This document shows, piece after piece, positions 21,551-30,956 of a stretch of DNA of 40,807 bases. A program made the translations under genes and the position numbers. The notes beneath the pieces are model-generated. The model saw only the letters and a list, made by a program, of their open reading frames with translations. It was not told the DNA's origin and ran no database searches. The stretch's first letter is position 1, and each line of letters opens with the position of its first letter. Source of the DNA: Porogramme epimiltina. Taxonomy: Eukaryota; Basidiomycota; Agaricomycetes; Polyporales; Polyporaceae. The stretch is taken from contig FTLJ01000718.1 of assembly GCA_900155495.1 (NCBI GenBank), positions 1 to 40,807 of the forward strand, in the 5' to 3' direction.

Positions 21551-24388
21551 CTACACCGACCCGCTATCCGCATGAGCATGTCGAGGCGGCAAAAAGAACG
21601 CGGAATATAACTGTGTGAGGATGTCCTGGCATTGGTTCACGTAGCGACTGTCCGATCTCCTCCGCTCCCAATCCGTGTCGCCTATAAGATGCGCGAACCC
21701 GTTGGCGAGAGCAGCTATTAATGTAGGTGCGATGAGGCTAGCATTCGCGACAAGCCGTGGTGCAGAGTTCTCCTCTTCGTCGCGATCCTCGTCCTCGTCC
21801 TCGTCATCTTCGAACGCGATGTGTTTGATGGCGGTGAGGATCTTATAGAAGTAGAAGTACGTGTCCACATCCTGCAGCCCACCGGGGTCTGAGGTGTACT
21901 GGCTGCTGAGCGTGCGCAGCAGAACTTCGATGGAGTGGAGGGCGTGGGCGGCGAAGGGGAGAATGGCTTGCAGCGCCTCGCTAGGCGCATCTTCGTCCTC
22001 GTCGTCTCTATGGCGGCGGGGACGGTCAGGCGGGCGGCGGAGGAGTGCGAGAACGATGGCGATGTGTTGCAGTATGAACGAGATCTCCCACTTGATAGCA
22101 TCCCCTTCAGAGTCAGGGCAGCCTAGAGATCGGTCTTGTACGAGGCTATGCAGTCTGTGAGCCGCAGCGGTAGCAACTATACAACCGTCCGATGAGATGA
22201 ATATATACTCTTTTATAAGAGTCGCCAAAGAACTCACCAATCCTGTACGTGACGGAAGACCTGATGTCTCCTACGCGGCTGTAGGTGAAGTCTTGCAGCG
22301 TTCTAAAACTGAACGACTTCTTCCCCTTCGGCCTCACCGCACGGAAAGACGCTTGGTAGAGCGTCAACCAATGTCTGTCTGCGATCGCAGGGTCCTCTTT
22401 GCGGCACATTGAACCGAGAGCCTTGAGTCGAATCTGCTCGTCGAACGAGATACCGGGTAGGGATAGGAGTTTCTTGACTTCCTCTAGTCGGAAAGCCTGC
22501 GGCTCGGGCGATTCGTCTGTGTCTTGCCCAGCTTCTAGGTCGTTGGAGGAAAGGAGCGTGCGGACGGAGAGCCATGACGCGTAGTCGACTGCCGCCCAGT
22601 AGGACTCGTGGATCTGTGTTGACCACTTCTTTTGGTAATACCCGTGACTGCTCAAGATACTGCTCAGCTTGGAGACGTAGCCGTTCCAGAGGTTGGGATC
22701 AGGTTCGTCAAAGAGGCAGGCCGTCGCGTAGTTGAGCGCCTTGACGTCCAGGACAGCCGAAAATGCCGTAATGATGACGTTCACGTCCAGCTGGGAAGAG
22801 CGTGTCACCGACACGGCCGCGTTCTCGCTCCTTCTCCACACTTGAGGCGGCATGAGGAAGGTATGAAGCTCGTGAATGGCGTGCGGCGCAAGCTGCAGCA
22901 CCTCCATCCAGAAACCTCGTGCCATGATCCGTAAAGGAAACATCTTTAGCGGGGAGAAGAAGCGTCCGCGTTCGGAGAGCGGGGTCCTGAAGAACTTGAT
23001 GGGAACGACAACTGCGCCGGCCACGAGACCAAGGGCAAGTATTGGCGCACAAAGCCCTAGAGCGACGAGGCATAAAACGAAGGGTTGCCACATAATCAGG
23101 GGGATGAGAATCAGACCCCAGACCACCACTCCCAATACGACGAGCCCTCTGGCAAAGATGAGGAACGTGTGGGCTTGAGGGGAGTAGTAGCAGCATGTCT
23201 TGAAGACAGTAGGAAGGACGGTCGTCACGAGGACGAAGAGGAGGAGAAAGCCCGCGAAGATGGAGGCAATCAGTGCGACGGTTTGGTGGATGCTGTACAA
23301 TAGGATGAGGAGGCCTGCGAGAAACAGGACGACGGCGATGATGAGCAGAACAGGGACGAGTGCGACCATGGTCGGGACGCGCCACTTCTGGAGGTTGTCG
23401 TAACGGTACTGTCGACGACGCGCGACGTCGCGCGAGCTCCCGAATAGGCCAGAGTTGTATTCTTTGAGCCATTGCTTGACGGTGATCCCGATTGTCGCGG
23501 ATGCGAGACTGAAAATGAGGCTCACAAACCAGAGCGCGTTGAGCCAGATAGCGTAGAGTGGTACCTGGAACGGGTCGTCGGAAGAACTGTCGAATGCAGG
23601 CTGGGTAGAGTTGACGAAGGGTGTGTTGACCCTGAATGCCTCGAGCTGGGCCGACATTCGCGCGAGTATGGCATTGGTCTGATCCGACGGTCCGGGTTGA
23701 AGAAGTTGATAGGATTGGACATTAAACGCGGTGAGGATCGCGGAGAACAGACCGGCCTATCACTCGGAATCAGCGTGACGGGAAAAGCAGGAACTTCACG
23801 GAAGGGCACGAACAAATGTAAGAAACCCATCTATCTCCTTGTTCCACTGCTCGATCGTTTCTTCACTGTATACTTCAACTGTCTTCGCTGTGGCATTCCA
23901 GGCTTCGGCTCTCGTCTCTTCGGTTTGTCCAACGTCGGCTTCCGCAGTCCAGCTTGAGCGAATGAGATCCTGTATTGTGGTGCGAGTTGCAGACCTTCAA
24001 CTAGGCATGGATACTTGAAGTCTCACCTCGAGGTCAGGTACATCACGCTCATCCGTCGAGCACTGGACGTTCTGGGAAGCCGTCGCGCCCTACAAGCACC
24101 CTGGAGATTAGAACTTGGAGGGGCACCTCGTCATTGAATATCCTAACACACCTCCCCGATGTCCGCAGCAGATGGCTCCTTCATGAAAGAAACGGAAGGA
24201 CTTGACGTTTGCGAGCGACGAAGATGCTTAGAGGATTCGACGCGTATTAGAACATGTACTGCGGGGTGACACATGCACAACAATGGACTTACGTCTTCAT
24301 GGGCTGGGCGAAGCATGCCATCTTGAAGGCTGCGTGTGCTCGGCCTGGGGCTAATCGTTGCTTGCTCGGGCGATGGCTCGTCTGACAT
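21551..24388 (-). CDS. DUF6535-family multi-pass membrane protein, gene 3
   Basis: Uncharacterised family. Inferred exons on the minus strand: 24293-24388, 24152-24226, 24027-24089, 23814-23969, 22238-23756 and 21551-22176, giving 844 residues, the longest of the four. The first four introns are phase 0 and the last is phase 1 (donor G|GTGAGT, acceptor TATAG), joining RI to VATAAAHRL. The fourth exon carries WNKEIDGFLTF; the main exon starts AGLFSAILTAFNVQSYQLL. The core has VKQWLKEYNSGLFG, SRDVARRR, paired helices, and CCYYSPQA. An additional run of about three hydrophobic segments follows (GLVVLGVVVWGLILIP, LCLVALGLCAPILALG), more than in the other copies. LDVNVIITAFSAVLD is conserved. The last exon contains unusually acidic runs (EDDEDEDEDRDEEE and HRDDEDEDAP) absent from its paralogues. 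Confidence 0.88.
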
Positions 24389-25347
24389 GGGAGGAGAAAG
24401 GAACGTCAAGAGTGGAGGGCGACGACGAACCCGCGGCAAGGGATGATCGCCGCTGCTTGTCGCTCTCACAACCTACGTATGAAATGCGACCACAAGCAGT
24501 GTGTCTTAGACCGCCGCGCACATCAATTTCGGGATTACGGCATGATGACTTCCTAGCTAAGCTAGACAAGTTAAATGTCTGCTAGTGGCATTGTCTAGGC
24601 CGCCTCGCAGCCGGTCTCCACCAACTTGTTTCCTATCGAGCGACTCGAAGGTATCTGGCATACCTTGGGGTCTATGAGCATGGGAGCAGGTTTCGAGCGT
24701 AGAGCGGCAGATACTGTACTAACCGAAACCTCGCGTCAAAACCAATGATGATGATCGCAGTAGTGCCACCGCGAGTTGGCATGCGAGACCGTGACGTCGT
24801 GTGAGAAAGGCGCAATATGAGCGAGGCTTGAGTGCAGGGACTATAAGCACAGCGCAATCATGTATGTCGGAGATTCATGGTCCTGAAGTTATAGACACCC
24901 ACAAGGATCTTGTCAGAACGGTCAAGCAATGACAGTGCCAGCGGAGGATTGAACGATTTCGAACGGCGGTGGCGGATGACGTAGTCTACACGTGATGTTG
25001 GGCGTCTGTACATCCCCATATAGTAATAACCGCCCTACGCCCTCTCAAAACTTGAAAACATTGACATACTGAACTGCCTCCCGCCTACGCAAGGACACAC
25101 AACTTACAGGTAACTAATGCACACGGCTAATCATAGCTATTGCTGTTATTTATGATCAGAGCGTTGGTACACTCAGTACATAACATGCTGAGCGAATGCA
25201 TTGATCACACTCGGACGAAGACAGACATAGCTCGATTGATTCAAGGACCAAGCCTCAGAACGAGTCTCTTAAACGCTATTCTCCACACAGACCTTCCGTG
25301 AAGCACCATTATACGTATTGTGTATACGAACGCACCATACCCAATGC
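24389..25347. other. Intergenic stretch, no gene seen
   Basis: About 960 bases between the start of DUF6535 gene 3 and the end of the FAD monooxygenase, both on the minus strand. Only short frames were found, with no motif. It should contain the promoter of the former and the 3' end of the latter. Confidence 0.5.
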
Positions 25348-26580
25348 CTATCCCTCGCGGCGCTCTGAGCCCGCCATCAGCGACTGGAACCGTTCCAAGG
25401 CTGACGTCGGAGCATTGACGTTGATGAATGCCTCCAAGTTGACCATGCTCCCCGCTGCGACCCTCCCCGCCATCGCGCATATCTTCTCCTCCCACTCAGC
25501 GACCACAGCATCGACATCCCCAGCGACTCCCCCTCTGCCCTTCCCGACCACGTCCGTAAGCGCGAGTCCCAGCTCCAGCCCGTCCAACATCGCGAGGTTC
25601 GCCCCAGCACCGGCGAATGGGCTCATCAGGTGCGCCGCGTCCCCGAGGATCGTCACCCCCGCGTTGTGCGCCCACCGGTGACCGGCAGGGAGCATGTAGA
25701 GCGCGCGAGGGTAGATTGCCTCAGCGTCCGCGTGCACGATGATCTTCAGCATCCACGGTGCCCACCCTTCGAATTTCTCCAGCAGCGCCGCGCGCGCCGC
25801 GTCCGCGTCGGGCCCGGGGACGGCCCACTCCTCGGGCGCGCGGAAGAAGACGTACGTGCGCACGCGCCCGTCGCCGTTCACCTGGCTCCCGAGCATCTTG
25901 TTGTCTTGGAACGCCATCATCGTCCCCTGGCCCACGGCAGCGACGGCGTCCGCGAGCTCCGCGCTCGCAGCGACGGAGGGCGCGAGCGAGATCTCGACGC
26001 CGTTCACGCCCGTGTAGATCGGCTCGACGCCGGGCGCGACGAGAGCGCGGACGCGGGAGTGGGCGCCGTCCGCGCCGACGAGGAGGTCGCATGTCGCCGT
26101 CGCGCCGTTCGCGAAGGTGAGCACGTGCTTGCCCTCGCCGAGCGCGACGGCAGAGGTGAGCGCGTGGTCCCACTTGATGGCGCTCGCGGGACAGGCGTCG
26201 AGGAGGATCTTGCGGAGCATTGTGCGGTCGATCTCCGGACGGACCCGCTCGGGAGTCTGGTGGATTTCCTCGTTGGGATCGCCGGAGTGGTGTAGAAGGA
26301 GGGTGCCTGTGGCGTTGTAGATCTTGAGCTCTTCGCCTTCGGGACGGGAGTGGGCCTTGAACTCATCCTCGAGGCCGTTTTCGCGCAAGGCGCGCTGGCC
26401 GCTCTTGTATCCGAGGTCGAGGCTGCCACCGAGGTGGGCACGGGTAGCGAAATCGACGTCACGCTCGTAGAGCGTGGCAGGGATACCGCGGCGGTGGAGG
26501 GTGAGCAGGAGGACGAGGCCGCCTAGACCGCCACCGATGATAGCGATCTTGGGGCAAGGTTGGGCAGTGTAAGTAGACAT
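25348..26580 (-). CDS. TetX-like FAD-dependent monooxygenase (aromatic hydroxylase fold)
   Basis: Class A flavoprotein monooxygenase expected to hydroxylate a small, probably aromatic or polycyclic, substrate using FAD and NAD(P)H. It is a single uninterrupted exon of 410 residues starting MSTYTAQP. The three family fingerprints are all present: the dinucleotide-binding GGGLGGL (16-22) in a beta-alpha-beta context, DLLVGADGAHSRVR (165-178), and ILGDAAHLMSPFAGAG (311-326) followed by NLAMLDGLELG. The last block and the substrate-side LGGSLDL are closer to the bacterial TetX-like subgroup and its fungal relatives than to phenol hydroxylases. There is no signal peptide or membrane segment, so it is probably cytosolic. 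The natural substrate cannot be inferred. It is one of only two complete genes here without paralogues or multiple exons nearby, and no biosynthetic cluster surrounds it. Confidence 0.92.
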   Translation of the reverse strand: MSTYTAQPCPKIAIIGGGLGGLVLLLTLHRRGIPATLYERDVDFATRAHLGGSLDLGYKSGQRALRENGLEDEFKAHSRPEGEELKIYNATGTLLLHHSGDPNEEIHQTPERVRPEIDRTMLRKILLDACPASAIKWDHALTSAVALGEGKHVLTFANGATATCDLLVGADGAHSRVRALVAPGVEPIYTGVNGVEISLAPSVAASAELADAVAAVGQGTMMAFQDNKMLGSQVNGDGRVRTYVFFRAPEEWAVPGPDADAARAALLEKFEGWAPWMLKIIVHADAEAIYPRALYMLPAGHRWAHNAGVTILGDAAHLMSPFAGAGANLAMLDGLELGLALTDVVGKGRGGVAGDVDAVVAEWEEKICAMAGRVAAGSMVNLEAFINVNAPTSALERFQSLMAGSERREG

Positions 26581-26693
26581 ACTATCAGAGTAGTGAGATG
26601 GAGTGGGTTATGAGAATAGTACGTGTTGTGCAGAAGAGGTGCTCACTGAGTGTGTTGGCTGTTGGCTGGGGTGCGATGGAGAAGTGTTCATAC

Positions 26694-26701
26694 TTATAAG
26701 G
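26694..26701 (-). promoter_or_regulatory. TATA-like box of the FAD monooxygenase gene
   Basis: CTTATAAG lies about 115 bases before the ATG at 26580, in a region otherwise free of such boxes. Its position fits a core promoter, but this is inferred from sequence and distance only. Confidence 0.4.
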
Positions 26702-27156
26702 TTCTGGTTGACGGGACGACAACGTCGCTGCCGTCGGCGGGCGCGCCGCGCGTGCCCGGGGAACATTCGCGCGACGCGCGTTCTCCTCGGCCCCTTTCCC
26801 CTCAACAAACACCTGGGATGGAGTCACAACTATCGATCGCTCAAGTATTTTGCTGCGGGAAGGAAGTGTCGAGAGTGATGCTGTGCAGTGTGGCGCGGCC
26901 GCAAAGACTCGCGATATGATGGCCGTGAATGGGTCACATTGCATTGTCGACTCGACGTGACCCATAACATCCTTATCGGCATAAGCCCATAGAGTCAACG
27001 AGCACCATAGGACGGGCTAAGTTCAAGGGTGACAATCTAGAAACGACGTCTGGAGCCGAGTAAGAGCACAATCCGCGGCGCAAGAGATTCGAAATGGTAG
27101 TGCTCACGGCGCGGGACGTTGGCAATATTCTTGAGAATCAAGTGCTTGGGTGGTGA

Positions 27157-27292
27157 TGGATCCGAGTCGGATGCCGCGACGTACGTCACCAAACGGAAGT
27201 TCTGATTCTAGTGAACCGGATTAACAATGGGAGATGCGTGGATCGGTTGGATGCCGCGGCGTACGTCACCGTCGACCGAACGGAAGTTGATT
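27157..27292. repeat. Imperfect tandem duplication, period about 80
   Basis: GGATGCCGCGACGTACGTCA at 27169 recurs as GGATGCCGCGGCGTACGTCA at 27249. Each is preceded by TGGATC (27157 and 27239) and followed by ACGGAAGTT and GATT. The second copy has an insertion of about 6 bases before ACGGAAGTT. It lies in the divergent intergenic region and may duplicate a regulatory segment. Confidence 0.75.
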
Positions 27293-27693
27293 GTCGCACG
27301 TGGAGGACGCTGTATGTAAATTCCCACGCCGTGCTCGCCTTCCCAATTTGGGCATATCTTCAACTTCGAATCCGCCATGACCATGATGAGGATCCTACTC
27401 TGAGGATCAGCGTTCAGCCCTCCATGCTCCTCGTTGTGGGTGCACCCCATATACCCGGTCTTCATATGCGGCTACGTAGCTGCGGATGACGACACGGACA
27501 GCTGTCGCTATGCCGTCGATGCTCCTGAGGGCTGGACCCTCGCAGGCGCACTGGCAGAGTTCTTTTCCACGTGTTCCCGGTCAAAGAAGCTACTGAATAG
27601 AGCTCGCTCGCGCACGGACGCCCCGCTGAGCCTTTCACTGCGGAGCCAACACCCATCTATCCCCGTATCTCCCCTTTTTTGCTGTCTATACGG

Positions 27694-30401
27694 ATGGACA
27701 TTCCGCTCAGGAGCCTGTCGATGAGGCCTGAGAACGTGGCAGCGAATACCCAAGTGCGAATTAACTCCTTAGAAGACGCATTTAGTACTATATCCGTGAG
27801 TACGCTCCATTCTCAAAGCCACCAAGCTATAACGGTCAACTCATGTATAGGAACCTCAACCAAGGGGTCGATTGAGGAGCGCGCATCGGTTTCCAGGACT
27901 TAGCGAGGATGAAGGCTTGACGACGACCGTACGTACTAAATCCATTGGGCATGCTTGTATTCGCTAACACCTCTTTCTGACAGGATACCCCCGTGAGCCG
28001 ATCTGAGACTCTTAGTACTAATGTGGAGTCGTCGTGGCCACGACGTGAAGCTCTCCGCGGTAGGGTAGGTCTAGCGTAGTCCGTCTAGGTGATCTCTGCT
28101 AGAATATTGACTATCCCATACCCAGGCTTCCATTAGTTTGCCGAGATTACACCCCAGATATAGTGACGAAGCTACTTTCCCGACAATTGGGGTAAGTAGA
28201 AGACCTCTTTGAAACGTCCTACATGCCATTTTAATCGGACCGCATCCACAGGAAGCAAGTAGGTTTTATATGGACGTCTTCACGGAGGAGGAAAAGGCCG
28301 ATGCATGGAAAAATACCGCAGAAACGGTGCAAAAATACAGTATCGAACTTGTTGAGCAGTGGAACAAAGAGATGGACGGGCTCCTCACATTTGTACGCTT
28401 CTCTAGATCGTCAATACCTATTGCGTGCCCTAAACTCCCTTGTGCAGGCAGGATTGTTTTCTGCAATCCTTACGGCGTTCAATGTCATATCCTATCAGCT
28501 CCTCCAGCTTGCGCCGGCGGACGAGACAAATATGATACTGGCGCGGATTTCCTCACAGTTGGACAGCTTCGCGGTCACGTCGTCGTTCGTCAACTCCACT
28601 CGTGCTTCTTTTGACCGTGATCCACCACCACCATTCAATCCTCCGGAATACGCCGTCTGGATCAACAGCCTTTGGTTTTCCAGCTTGGTATTCAGCCTCT
28701 CTTCAGCAACGCTCATGATCATCGTCAAGCAATGGCTCAAGTCATATAGCATCAAGCTCTATGGGAGCTCCCGTGACATCGCCCGCCGTCGTCAATATCG
28801 TCTCGATAACCTCGAGAGGTGGCGCGTGTCGGTGGTTGTGGCCCTCATTCCCTTCTTGCTCCTTGTCGCCGTCGTTCTCTTCCTAATAGGCCTCATCATC
28901 CTCGTCAACTCAATCCACCGCACTGTCACCATCGTCGTGTCAGTGCTGGTTGCGGTACTCTTTACATTCCTCGCCATCACAACCATCTTACCGACGGTGT
29001 ACGCGAGCTGCCCGTACTACTCTCCACAGGCTTATGGCGCATTTCTGATCAGCAAGGTCATAACAATCGTGTCTTGTGCTATGGGGATTGTTTTCGTAAC
29101 GCCTATTTGCTACCTTCTTAGTTTCCTTGAACTCTGCGCCAATAATTTCAAGGCACCTCAGCAAGAACGTTCCCCGATCCCCGGATATCTTTTCCTCGAT
29201 ACTCTACGCCGCCGGATACGACATTACATGACCGATCGCCCTGTCTGGCGGGGTGGTGAGCACGACGGAGCGGCCTCTAGGCCCACCCAGCTCGACGTCG
29301 ATGTCATGCTCAAGGCCTACACTGCAACTCTTGACGTTACCGCACTCGAACACGCTCTCATCTGCATTGCCGATTCACGCGATGGCAAACTCGGGGTTGC
29401 CTACATCGACAAGCTCGAGAACGTTCTCAACGCACGGGGAGCTCGGGAGAAGTGGTCTCCGCTCATCAAACATCACTTCCAGGACCTTCGTCTTTCCGCG
29501 TTTCGCTGCTCGATCGCGTTTCCGCCCGGTGGAGACCTACACGCCAAAATTCAAAAGCGGCTCGCTGAGGAGGCGGATTCTATCCCTTCGCAGGAACGCA
29601 TTCGGCTACTGGCCCTTGTGTCAATGGGGTGGAAGTCGTACAAGATAGCGGCAGACCAAGCGTGGAAGGACATATGGGGTAAACTCGTCGTCCAGAGCTT
29701 TCGGGTGCAAGATTTGGTCACACACCGCACTGGTAAGTGCTTCTCCCTATGCCATGCGGATGGCTATATAACGGACACCGAAAACAGTCGCTGCGGCTGG
29801 GGCGGATAGGTTGCGTCACAAGAAGCGCGACTTCGCACGGGCAGCACGAGCAGCCCGTCGACCAGAAAACGCGGCGGTAGACTCCGCTACATTGGAAGAA
29901 ACGTTAACGTTCACCGACGACCACTTGCGCGTCATGTGGAGGATTCTGTTCAACGCCCCGCCCGAAGTCTTTCCAGCAGCTTTCGAAATGGCTCGGCCGT
30001 TTGTCAGCCTCGCACTAACATACGCGCAACACCTGCTCGAGAGTATCGCCCCAGTCCACCACAACATGATCTCGAACGCTACCTCCGATATAGACTTATG
30101 GCACGCCCGGAACAAATTCCAGCGTGTCCTACGCTGCGTCGAATGGTTCTCGCTCCGGAATGAGACGAGGGACATTGTCGAGGCGCCGCTCGTGACTGCG
30201 CTCATCCATGTGTTCGTGCGCTTGGTGGGAGTGGCGGACTGGGAGCACTACGAGTCGAACGACCGGAACATCCTGAATTGTCGGAAGATACTCGTATGGC
30301 TGCGCGAGCGGCATGTACCGTCCTGGGGAGCTGCGCCGGCGATTGTTAGCGGGGCGGCAGAGATGGCACGGAGCGTGTCCGAGCCAGCTCGTCCCCGCTA
30401 A
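27694..30401 (+). CDS. DUF6535-family multi-pass membrane protein, gene 4
   Basis: Uncharacterised family. Inferred exons: 27694-27795, 27851-27928, 27984-28064, 28126-28191, 28252-28392, 28448-29732 and 29788-30401, giving 788 residues. The first five introns are phase 0 and the last is phase 1 (donor G|GTAAGT, acceptor AACAG). The exon before the core carries WNKEMDGLLTF, and the main exon opens AGLFSAILTAFNVISYQLL. The core contains VKQWLKSYSIKLYG, SRDIARRR, the paired helices (VVVALIPFLLLVAVVLFL and IVVSVLVAVLFTFLA), YYSPQA and a further hydrophobic stretch (SKVITIVSCAMGIVF). LDVDVMLKAYTATLD is conserved. Only the ATG at 27694 fits as a start; the N-terminal micro-exons are inferred from phase and splice signals and are less sure than the rest. 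Confidence 0.87.
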
Positions 30402-30956
30402 CGAGGGCGGTGGTTGGGGGAGGTTGAGGGGTTAATCAGGGTCGATGGGAGAACAAAAGGGTGGTCAGACATCATGTAGGATATTGTACTTTGTAATTGC
30501 ACCGGCGCCGGAGAAGGTCCAGGTCACATAAAAAGTACTTACAAGGCACTTTGAAGCGCCGACAAATCTGGTTGACTTTGGAGCCCCGATCAACTCCGCG
30601 CCGAGAGCCAGGACAGACACCGTGTCGCGACTCGCGACCGGCGACCTCGCACGCTTGTGGGTCCCACTCACGTCTATTTTATGCCCATCCACGCGCCGTC
30701 CTAGCTCCATAACGCGATACCGTCTCGCCTCATCTCATATCTTGTCCTCACTGTCTGCCCCGCGAGTCCGTCAAGCCCTGGAACATCCCGGAAGGCAACA
30801 TCATATTCGCGCCGACGCGCATGAATACCTTCGCGACAATCCCTCTATATTGTTTCCGTGGATCCCTCTCACCCGTTGTGTTCTTCTCCTTCGATTGAGT
30901 TGGCGACGCTCGCGCCGGCTCCCCCCTCCCAGGACTCGGTCCAGCCCCGCCGAGGG
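30402..30956 (+). promoter_or_regulatory. Upstream region of kinase 1, with AAGCGCCGA element
   Basis: Sequence between DUF6535 gene 4 and the first kinase. TTTGAAGCGCCGACAAA at about 30551-30567, about 400 bases before the ATG, resembles elements upstream of the other two kinases. E2F- and MBF-type G1/S factors bind GCGC/ACGCG cores, but assignment to such a factor is inference. No gene was seen here. Confidence 0.35.

Larger units (their letters stand above)
26581..27693. other. Divergent intergenic region between FAD monooxygenase and DUF6535 gene 4
   Basis: About 1.1 kb with no supported gene. It carries the promoters of both flanking, divergently transcribed genes, an 80-base imperfect tandem duplication (27157-27292), and only short frames. 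Confidence 0.5.

Noticed and set aside
22708..23472. 254-codon minus-strand open frame in another register
   Set aside because: It lies inside the main exon of DUF6535 gene 3 and is an alternate frame with Arg/Pro-rich composition.
25630..26295. 221-codon plus-strand open frame
   Set aside because: It is antisense to the FAD monooxygenase, which shows all three family fingerprints.
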